Below are positions 57,561-64,000 of a stretch of 64,000 nt of DNA, in pieces. Under the pieces are notes generated by a model. The model saw nothing but the letters and a program-made list of their open reading frames with translations, made no database searches and had not been told where the DNA came from. Location: assembly GCA_024349765.1 (NCBI GenBank), contig AP026074.1:496001-560000 (forward strand), in the 5' to 3' direction. Source of the stretch: Streptomyces nigrescens. Its GTDB lineage: Bacteria > Actinomycetota > Actinomycetes > Streptomycetales > Streptomycetaceae. Made by a program: the position numbers and the translations under genes. Numbering within the stretch: the stretch's first letter is position 1; each line of letters begins with the position of its first letter.

Positions 57561-58823
57561 TCAGGTTGACTCCGGTTCTGCCGCCGGGAGTTCGCGTCGG
57601 GACGGTATGGGGTCTCCTTCAGTGTCCGTCGCGCGCCTCCGGAGTGTGCACAGCGCGCAGATCAGGGCGCATGCGCCGAGCGAGGCGGCGGTAACGGCGA
57701 ATGCTGCCGGTGGTCCGGACCGGTCGACCAGGACCCCGCCGACGGCCGCACCCAGGGCTGCGCCCAGGTTGTAGGCGGTGTTGAGCCAGGCACCGGCCTC
57801 GGTACGTGAGCCCTCGGGGACGAGTGCGTCGACGAGCTGGTACGCCGTGATCAGCAGGACGTCGGCGCACGCTCCGGCGAGCAGCAGGGCGGCCCCCGCG
57901 GCCGGCGCGGCGTACACCATTGCGGGGAGCGCGTAGCAGAGCGCGGAGGCCGCGACCAGCACGAGCGGGCGGTGGGCGAGGGCGCCGCGCCAGTGGCGCC
58001 GGCCGTACACCAGGCCGCCGAGGACGCCACCGGCTGAGAACAACGTCGTCAGCACCCCGGCCGCCACCGTTCCCCAGGCGGCGACGATCGCGATCTCGCA
58101 CAGGGACAGCGCGGCTGCAATGCCCAGCACGAGCAGCAGCAAGGGCAGAAACCCCATGGCACGCAAGGGGCTTCGGGGGCGGCCGGCGGCGGGTGATGTC
58201 GCGCGCACACTCACGGAGGCCCGCCGCAGGGCCGCCGCCAGCAGGCCGAAGCCGGTGATGACCAGCGCTGCGCACACCGTGAGAACGGTGGGTGCGGAGG
58301 AGACGGCGATCAGGAACCCACCGAGGACGGGGCCGAGCGCGAAGACGGTGGACTCCGCTGCGGTATCCAGGCTCAGCGCGCACTGCCGCTGCACGGTGTC
58401 CGTGGTCAGCTTGCCCCACAAGGTGCGCATCAGCGGGCCGACCGGGGGTGGGCACAACCCCGCCAGTACGGCGAGGCAGATGGCGAGCAGGACAGGCAGT
58501 CGGCCGGTGCAGGCGGCGCAGGCGGCGGCCAAGGCGGACAGGAGTACCGCGTAGCTGACGGCCAGGAGAATCAGCGCGTGGCGATGACGCTCGACCAGTC
58601 GGGCCCTGACGGGTCCGAGCAGGGCTCCGGTCAGTCCGAAGAGGCCGGTCGCGGTACCGGCGACGGCGTACGAGCCGGTGCCCTCCCGCAGCGTGAGCAG
58701 CAGTGGGAGGCCGAGAAGTCCGTAGCAGAGCCGCGCGAGCATGGCGGCGGCGAACAGGCTGCGAGCATGGGGCAGCGCGAGGACAGCGCGATAGGACGCA
58801 CTGCCCCTGTCGGGGCTTGGCAT
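57561..58823 (-). CDS. MFS transporter
   Basis: The protein is 420 aa from ATG 58823, with GGAG 6 nt upstream. Twelve hydrophobic helices are visible, with the loop 2-3 basic motif GPVRARLVERHRHA. The pattern fits DHA-type drug exporters of actinobacteria. It stands opposite the P450 region with a 345-nt gap. The substrate is unknown; possibly a drug or secondary metabolite. Confidence 0.9.
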   Translation of the reverse strand: MPSPDRGSASYRAVLALPHARSLFAAAMLARLCYGLLGLPLLLTLREGTGSYAVAGTATGLFGLTGALLGPVRARLVERHRHALILLAVSYAVLLSALAAACAACTGRLPVLLAICLAVLAGLCPPPVGPLMRTLWGKLTTDTVQRQCALSLDTAAESTVFALGPVLGGFLIAVSSAPTVLTVCAALVITGFGLLAAALRRASVSVRATSPAAGRPRSPLRAMGFLPLLLLVLGIAAALSLCEIAIVAAWGTVAAGVLTTLFSAGGVLGGLVYGRRHWRGALAHRPLVLVAASALCYALPAMVYAAPAAGAALLLAGACADVLLITAYQLVDALVPEGSRTEAGAWLNTAYNLGAALGAAVGGVLVDRSGPPAAFAVTAASLGACALICALCTLRRRATDTEGDPIPSRRELPAAEPEST

Positions 58824-59168
58824 GAGGATCTCCGATGTGGGCGTGCCGACACCTGGCCATGGCCTGGTTCGGTCACACGCGGGCATGACGGATCTACGCG
58901 CCGCTCCTTCGGCCACCACTTGTCACGAGGAGGCAGTGCGGGAGCGGACAGGCGATCTGTCATTGCGGATCGGAGAGATACACAGGCGGCAGAATATCCG
59001 CCTTCGGTATCCGCGTACCAGTCATCCAGCAGATGACGCCCGCGTTGGCAGTGACGCGGGCGGCGTCGCCGACGACCGCAATGTGCTCTGGTGCCTGCCG
59101 TGCGCCGGGAATAGGCTGGCCCACTGGTCCTCATACGGCGTCGCCGCGGCCCTTGAAGGAGGAGCTCA
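58824..59168. promoter_or_regulatory. Divergent intergenic region, MFS exporter / P450
   Basis: This is 345 nt with no supportable gene. It contains the inverted repeat GGCGGCAGAATATCCGCC at 58985-59002 and the overlapping direct repeat TATCCG at 58996 and 59008. It may be an operator, and the promoter of the P450 gene must lie here. Confidence 0.4.
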
Positions 59169-60431
59169 GTGGACATGCCCGCTGCCAGGCCGCCACACCG
59201 CATGAAGCCCTCCGGTGGCTGCCCGCACGCCGATAACGCCCGATTACTGGCCCAGGGTGCCGTTGCGCCGGTGCTGCTGCCTGGCGAGGTCGAGGGCATG
59301 GTCGTGCTGGGGCACGAGGCACTCAAGGCATTCCTCGGACACCCGGCTGTCGCCAAGAACGCCCGACACTTCACCGCGTTGCGCGAGGGCACCCTCCCGG
59401 AGGGATGGCCGTTGGGGACCTTCGCGACCGTGCAGGGCATGACCACCGCTGACGGTAAGGACCACCGCCGCCTGCGGTCGCTGGTGAGCCAGGTGTTCAC
59501 GCACCGCCGGGTGGCACAACTGCGAGCCCGTATCGAGGAGTTGACCGACAGCCTGCTCGACGAGCTGGCCCGCGCTGCCGAGGCGGATGGGGGAGTGGCC
59601 GACCTGCGCCGCCACTTCGCACTGCCGTTGCCGATGAGCGTCATCAGCGAGCTGCTGGGCGTGGAGGTCGCCTACCGCGAGCGGCTCCATGAGCTGTCCT
59701 GTCAGGTGGTGACGACGGACATCGGATCGCAGCAGGCCCTCGACGCCAACCGCGAGTTCGTCGCCGTTCTCGGTGAGATCGTGGCGGCCAAGCGGCAGCA
59801 CCCCGGTGGGGATCTCACCAGCTCCCTGATCGCCGCCCGGGACGGCGACGGAGACCAACTGAGCGAGCCGGAGCTGATCGGCACATTGCTTCTGTTGGTC
59901 GTCGCGGGACACGAAACCACGCTCAATCTGATCACCAACGCCGTACGTGCCTTGTGCGGCCACCCGGACCAGCTGCACGTTGTCCGCAGAGGTCAGGCGT
60001 CCTGGGACGATGTGGTCGAGGAGACCCTGCGGTGGGATGCGCCCGTCAGTTACTTCCCGTTCCGCTATCCCGTGCGGGACCTGAACGTCGCCGGGACAGT
60101 CATTCCGAAGGGCACTCCGGTACTCGCCGGCTACTCCGCCGCCGGGCGTGATCAGGCAGTCCACGGACCGGACGCCGACCGCTTCGACGTCACCCGGCCC
60201 CGCCGGCCCGCAGCCGTACCCCACCTCTCCCTCGGCCACGGTCCCCACTACTGCCTCGGCGCACCACTGGCCCGGCTGGAGGCGCACATCGCGCTCAAGC
60301 AGCTGTTCGCGCGTTTTCCTGATCTACAACTCGCCGTGCCGGAGGCCGAGTTGGAACGTGAGTCCGGCTTCGTCGGAAACAGCGTTCGCGCTCTTCCTCT
60401 ACGTCTGTGGCCGCGGCCCGGTAGGCCGTGA
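59169..60431 (+). CDS. Cytochrome P450
   Basis: The protein is 420 aa from GTG 59169, with AAGGAGG 7 nt upstream. It is a soluble bacterial P450. The I-helix oxygen-binding motif AGHETT is at 246-251, the K-helix ExxR is in EETLRWDAPV, and the haem loop LGHGPHYCLG has Cys 362 as the axial ligand. No ferredoxin gene is adjacent. Codon 26 is TTA (59244-59246), so translation probably depends on the bldA tRNA and is developmentally timed. It is convergent with the GlxA-type regulator. Confidence 0.95.
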   Translation: MDMPAARPPHRMKPSGGCPHADNARLLAQGAVAPVLLPGEVEGMVVLGHEALKAFLGHPAVAKNARHFTALREGTLPEGWPLGTFATVQGMTTADGKDHRRLRSLVSQVFTHRRVAQLRARIEELTDSLLDELARAAEADGGVADLRRHFALPLPMSVISELLGVEVAYRERLHELSCQVVTTDIGSQQALDANREFVAVLGEIVAAKRQHPGGDLTSSLIAARDGDGDQLSEPELIGTLLLLVVAGHETTLNLITNAVRALCGHPDQLHVVRRGQASWDDVVEETLRWDAPVSYFPFRYPVRDLNVAGTVIPKGTPVLAGYSAAGRDQAVHGPDADRFDVTRPRRPAAVPHLSLGHGPHYCLGAPLARLEAHIALKQLFARFPDLQLAVPEAELERESGFVGNSVRALPLRLWPRPGRP

Positions 60432-60480
60432 AGGTCATGCCGTGGGAGTTCCGGTCTCATGCGGCGCCCGACAACTGCGG

Positions 60481-61431
60481 TCAGGCGGTGGTGGTCTGCT
60501 GGAAGGCGCGCCGGTAGGCGGACGGTGTGGTGCCGAGGGCGTCGCGGAAGCGGGCGCGGAGGTTGGTGCTCGTGCCGAGACCGCTTTGCGCGGCGATCTG
60601 TTCGATGCCGAGGTCGGTGACCTCCAGGAGTTCGCGGGCGTGGTTGACGCGGGCGGTGAGCAGCCATTGATGCGGGGTGACACCGGTTTCCTGGCGCCAC
60701 ATGCGGACCAGGGTGCGGGTGGAGACCCGAGCGTGCCGGGCCAGAACCTCCAGGGTGAGGGTTGCGTCGAGGTGATTCAGGGCCCACGCGCGGGTCCGGG
60801 CGAGGCTGTGTGCGGTGGGCTCGGGCAGGGACTTCGCGATGTACTGGGCCTGGCCGCCGTCACGGTGCGGGGCGGCGACCAGTTCGCGGGCGATCTCGTT
60901 CGCGACGGCAGCGCCGAGGTCCTTGCGGACGATGTGAAGGCACAGGTCGATGCCTGCGGTCACGCCCGCGGACGTCAGCAGGGGATCGTCGTCGATGTAG
61001 AGGACATCGCGGTCCACCCGGATGTGGGGATAGAGCCTTTCGAGTGCGTCGGCGCTGGCCCAGTGCGTGGTCACCGTACGGCCGTTGAGCAGCCCGGCCG
61101 CGGCGAGTGCGAAGGCGCCGGTGCAGATGGAGGCGATGCGGGCACCTCGGCGGAAGGCACGTTTCAGGGCCGCGGTGACTTCGGGCGCCGGTGGCTGTTG
61201 GTAGTCCCAGTAGCCGGGCACGATGATCGTGTCGGCTCGGGCCAGTGCCGGTAGTCCGGCCGTGCCACCAAGTGTGAACCCGGTGCTGGTCGTGATGCTG
61301 CCACGGGCTCCGCCGCACACCGTGAGCTCGTACGGAGTGTGGGGCCGCGCATTGAAGATCTGCGTCGGGATGCCCAGGTCGATGGGGAGGACGCGGGGCA
61401 GCGCAAGGACCGCGACGCGATGAGGAGCCAT
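60481..61431 (-). CDS. GlxA-type AraC family regulator (DJ-1/PfpI domain + AraC HTH)
   Basis: The protein is 316 aa from ATG 61431 (MAPHRVAVLALPRVLPIDLG); the in-frame extension to 61638 is rejected because it carries no domain. Residues 1-190 are a DJ-1/PfpI-like (glutamine amidotransferase 1) domain with the nucleophile elbow SICTGAFALAAAG. Residues 210-316 are two AraC helix-turn-helix units (LEVLARHARVSTRTLVRMWR). The regulator is divergent from the alpha/beta hydrolase gene and probably controls it through the palindrome at 61509-61528. Confidence 0.93.
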   Translation of the reverse strand: MAPHRVAVLALPRVLPIDLGIPTQIFNARPHTPYELTVCGGARGSITTSTGFTLGGTAGLPALARADTIIVPGYWDYQQPPAPEVTAALKRAFRRGARIASICTGAFALAAAGLLNGRTVTTHWASADALERLYPHIRVDRDVLYIDDDPLLTSAGVTAGIDLCLHIVRKDLGAAVANEIARELVAAPHRDGGQAQYIAKSLPEPTAHSLARTRAWALNHLDATLTLEVLARHARVSTRTLVRMWRQETGVTPHQWLLTARVNHARELLEVTDLGIEQIAAQSGLGTSTNLRARFRDALGTTPSAYRRAFQQTTTA

Positions 61432-61508
61432 GGCTTCGATGCTACGACCGCGGGTTTCCTGGCCGGCCCGAGCCTTTGTCGGCCAGCGAGTGACTGCCCG
61501 CACGCGCG

Positions 61509-61570
61509 TGTCCCGAAAGTTGCGGACAGTGGCATACGAGCTTGTGGTTGATCGAGACAGGCTGGTCAAC
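61509..61570. promoter_or_regulatory. Palindromes between GlxA regulator and hydrolase
   Basis: TGTCC-N10-GGACA lies at 61509-61528 and GTTGA-N14-TCAAC at 61547-61570, both in the 239-nt divergent gap. The first has the size and symmetry of an AraC/GlxA-dimer site. Confidence 0.5.
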
Positions 61571-61670
61571 GATCGAGTCATGAGCAGCACGGCCCCACCG
61601 CCGGGCTCACGCCGACAGCGGCCGCAACAGAGCGGCACCGCACCGGCCCAGGCAAGGACACCTGACTGTC

Positions 61671-62498
61671 GTGACCCCCAACACCCCCACCCCGATCGGC
61701 CGGTACTTCCACGTGAACGACGGGCGGATCTACGGCCACGTCCGCGAGGGAGAAGGCCCGGCCCTGATCTTCCTCCACTACTGGGGCGGCTCCCACCGCA
61801 CGTGGCGGCCGGTCATCGAGCACCTCAGCCCCACGCAGGGCTTCGTCTCCCACGACCACCGCGGCTGGGGTGAGTCCACCGAGGTGCCTGGCCCTTACGG
61901 CATCGAGCAACTCGCCGACGACACCGAGCGGGTCATCGACGAGCTCGGCTACGGCGAGTACGTCGTGGTGGGCCATTCGATGGGAGGGAAGGTGGCCCAG
62001 GTGCTCGCCTCCCGTCGCCCCACCGGTCTGGCGGGCGTGGTGCTCGTCGCACCGGCTCCGCCGGCTCCGGTCGGTGTGACGCCTGAGTTCCAGGAGGCGC
62101 TGGCGCACGCGTACGACACCGACGAGACCATCGGCCGCAGCATCGATCTGGTCCTGACCCACCGCGAGCTGTCCGCCCAGGCACGCCGGCAGATTCACGA
62201 GGACAGCGCCCGGGCGGGCGAAGCGGCGCGCATGGCGTGGCCACGGCAGGCGCTGGTCGAGGACTTCACGGACCGGGTCGGTGCGATCGACGTGCCGGTA
62301 CTGGTGCTGGCCGGCAGCGACGACAAGGTGGACCCGCCGCACATCCTGCGCGAGCACCTGCTTCCTGCGATCCCCACCGCCACCCTCACCGAGCTCAGCG
62401 GCACCGGTCACCTGTCGCCGCTGGAGGTGCCTGACCAGGTCGCCGCTCATATCGGCAGGTTCGTCGCCCGCCTGTCGACAGTCGTCGAACGTGGATGA
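61671..62498 (+). CDS. Alpha/beta hydrolase
   Basis: The protein is 275 aa from GTG 61671. The oxyanion segment is LIFLHYWGGSHRTW, the nucleophile elbow is VGHSMGGK, the Asp region is LAGSDDKVDP, and the catalytic His is in GTGHLSPLE. The triad is complete. It resembles haloperoxidase/esterase-type hydrolases. No signal peptide, so it is cytosolic. It is divergent from the GlxA regulator, its likely controller. Confidence 0.92.
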   Translation: MTPNTPTPIGRYFHVNDGRIYGHVREGEGPALIFLHYWGGSHRTWRPVIEHLSPTQGFVSHDHRGWGESTEVPGPYGIEQLADDTERVIDELGYGEYVVVGHSMGGKVAQVLASRRPTGLAGVVLVAPAPPAPVGVTPEFQEALAHAYDTDETIGRSIDLVLTHRELSAQARRQIHEDSARAGEAARMAWPRQALVEDFTDRVGAIDVPVLVLAGSDDKVDPPHILREHLLPAIPTATLTELSGTGHLSPLEVPDQVAAHIGRFVARLSTVVERG

Positions 62499-62688
62499 CG
62501 GGAAACCGGATACCGAGCCCGTACTGCGCGCCCTGGCAGCCCACGCGATCCGCGGCCGTATCAACCGCTGACACCCACCGGGTGCCCCATCGCGGGCTGC
62601 GGGAGCGGGTTCGGGGGAACGGCCATGCTCAGCAAGGCGCTGTTGGTGGTGGCCGTCGGGCCGTCGACGTTCCCCAAGCCGCTGGTCG

Positions 62689-63087
62689 TCAGCGTGCGAA
62701 CTTCGCTATGGCTGCCGGCGTGACGGGGGTGAAGAAGTTGACGAGGTTGCCGTCGGGGTCGCGGAACAGCAGCGACCGGTTGCCCCAGGGCATGGTGGTG
62801 GGCTCGCTGACGAAGTCGGTGATGAAGGCGGTCAGGTTTTGGTGAACGCGATCCACGTCGGCGACGAGGAACTCGGTGATCACGCTGTGGTTGTCCGCCG
62901 GGCGGGCAGAGCCCGGCGCGAACAGCGGGACGGTGCGGGTGCTGGCGATCGCCAGGGTCGCGGTGGGGGTCCTGAGTTCGGCGAAGTCCTCGGTGGCCCA
63001 CGTCGCCTGCACATCTGTGGCCCGCTCGTAGAACTCGACGAGGCGCGCGACGTCGCTGGTGATGATGCGGATCGAGACGAAGTCCAT
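62689..63087 (-). CDS. VOC family (glyoxalase/bleomycin-resistance-like) protein
   Basis: The protein is 132 aa from ATG 63087, with AAGGAG 6 nt upstream. It is a single VOC protein with paired beta-alpha-beta-beta units (FVSIRIITSDVARLVEFYER and LLFRDPDGNLVNFF). Metal-ligand positions are partly present. Members include dioxygenases, glyoxalases and antibiotic-binding proteins. It is divergent from the WYL regulator with 93 nt between them, so it is probably under its control. Confidence 0.92.
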   Translation of the reverse strand: MDFVSIRIITSDVARLVEFYERATDVQATWATEDFAELRTPTATLAIASTRTVPLFAPGSARPADNHSVITEFLVADVDRVHQNLTAFITDFVSEPTTMPWGNRSLLFRDPDGNLVNFFTPVTPAAIAKFAR

Positions 63088-63180
63088 GGTGATCTCCTTG
63101 GCTGCGGGAGTGACTGTGCTGCGCAGACTAGGAGGAATAGAGGACAGAATCGGTCCAGTATTCGCGTTAGGCTGTGCACA

Positions 63181-64000
63181 TGCCTCGCCCCACCGGCCGC
63201 GTCCTGACACTCCTGGAGCTGCTGCAGTCGGGCGGCACACGGACGATGAGCGAACTGGCCGAGCGGCTCGGCGTCGACGGGCGCACCGTACGGCGATATG
63301 TGGACCACCTGATCGACCTCGACGTGCCCGTGGAGTCGGTGCGCGGCCGGTACGGCGGGTACCGACTGGCTCCCGGCTACCGCTTGCCTCCGCTCATGCT
63401 CAGCGACGACGAGGCGCTGGTCGTGCTGCTCGGCCTGGTCGCCGGTCGCCGAACGGGGTTGATGACGGCGGGGCACACGGCGAGCGAGACGGCATCGGCC
63501 AAGATCCGGCGGGTGCTGCCCCAGCACGTCGCCCGCCGGCTCGACATGCTCCTGGAATCCCTCGCCTTCACGGATCAGCCCGGTGAGTTCGCCGCCCCGG
63601 ACGCAGGTGTCCTGCTCACCCTCGCCGATGCGGTGCGCCACCGCCGACCGGTCTCGATGAGATACACCGACGGCGGCGGCCGGCGCAGCGAACGCACGCT
63701 GCACGCCTATGGGATCGTCGCCCATTCGGGCCGGTGGTACGTCACGGGCCAGGACGCCCAGCGCGGCGAGGACCGGACCTTCCGCCTCGACCGCATCGCA
63801 GACGCCCGGACCCTGCCCGGCTCATTCGAGCCGCCCGTGGATTCCGGGCCGGCGGAGCGCGTGTTGTCCGGGTTCGCCACGGCTGAGTACCGGCATGAGG
63901 TGACCTTGCGGATCCACGGGACCGTTGAGCAGATCCGCGCCCACCTTCCTGCCGGCGTCGCGAGCCTGGAGGAGCACGAGCCCGCCGTGGACGACGACCG
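63181..64000 (+). CDS. YafY-type HTH/WYL-domain transcriptional regulator (3' end outside window)
   Basis: The frame starts at ATG 63181 (MPRPTGRVLTLLELLQSGG) and is still open at the right edge (273 codons visible). Residues 1-60 are an HTH_11/DeoR-like helix-turn-helix (TMSELAERLGVDGRTVRRYV). A middle helical region follows, then a WYL domain (from about residue 142: HRRPVSMRYTD ... TLHAYGIVAHSGRWYVTG). WYL regulators sense small ligands or nucleic acid. It is divergent from the VOC gene. Confidence 0.93.

Noticed and set aside
1-64000. tRNA, rRNA, integrase, transposase or attachment sites
   Set aside because: Looked for but nothing supportable was seen by eye; a covariance-model and HMM scan would be needed to exclude them fully.

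Overview
The window is high-GC actinobacterial DNA and is almost certainly from Streptomyces or a close relative. The evidence is GC-biased third codon positions, GTG and TTG starts, rare TTA codons, SARP and LAL type regulators, a chromosomal type VII secretion (T7SS/ESX) locus, and many small metabolic genes with divergent regulators. No rRNA, tRNA, integrase, transposase or CRISPR array was seen.

1-29.4 kb: T7SS locus, all on the + strand. Order: the 3' part of eccC (motor ATPase), eccD (membrane channel), eccB (membrane/periplasmic anchor), a 2098-residue protein with a beta-helix and EccA-type AAA domains, two WXG100 (Esx) proteins, a 222-aa helical partner, a 1141-aa WXG100-like protein with a Gly/Pro/Ala repeat tail, a YbaB/EbfC-like protein, a further WXG100-like protein, and a 3834-residue giant. 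The giant has a CpnT-like secretion domain at its N-terminus. It then carries three tandem glycosyltransferase domains of the large-clostridial-toxin type, two zincin-like modules (one with an intact HExxH, one without) and two OmpA-like modules, with a recurring Arg-Trp linker between modules. Its TAG stop sits exactly where an internal repeat copy has CAG. The following 0.9 kb is a decayed continuation carrying a third zincin-like module, so the giant appears to have lost its tail by nonsense mutation and frameshifts.

29.4-42.3 kb: a polyprenyl diphosphate synthase, an AfsR-like SARP regulator, a small PH-like/lipoprotein pair, a large LAL (LuxR) regulator, and the divergent acetate operon DUF485 - actP-like symporter - acs. 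A ~90-bp sequence is duplicated upstream of the polyprenyl synthase and of the acetate operon, which suggests shared transcriptional control.

42.4-54.8 kb: a secreted HExxH protein, a DUF1648 membrane protein, a class I terpene synthase followed by an ABC exporter, a LysR regulator opposite a broken SnoaL-like gene, a CodA/Fcy1-like deaminase, a TIGR03086/DinB-type protein, a tiny secreted Gly-rich peptide, a GNAT-NTF2 fusion opposite a TetR regulator, another GNAT, a hypothetical protein, and a stand-alone HMG-CoA reductase.

54.8-64 kb: a decayed methyltransferase, a STAS protein without the usual phospho-serine, a TetX-like FAD monooxygenase, an MFS exporter, a cytochrome P450 with a TTA codon, a GlxA-type AraC regulator opposite an alpha/beta hydrolase, and a VOC protein opposite a WYL regulator that runs off the right edge. 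Isoprenoid genes (prenyl synthase, terpene synthase, HMG-CoA reductase, possibly the P450) are scattered and do not form one cluster.
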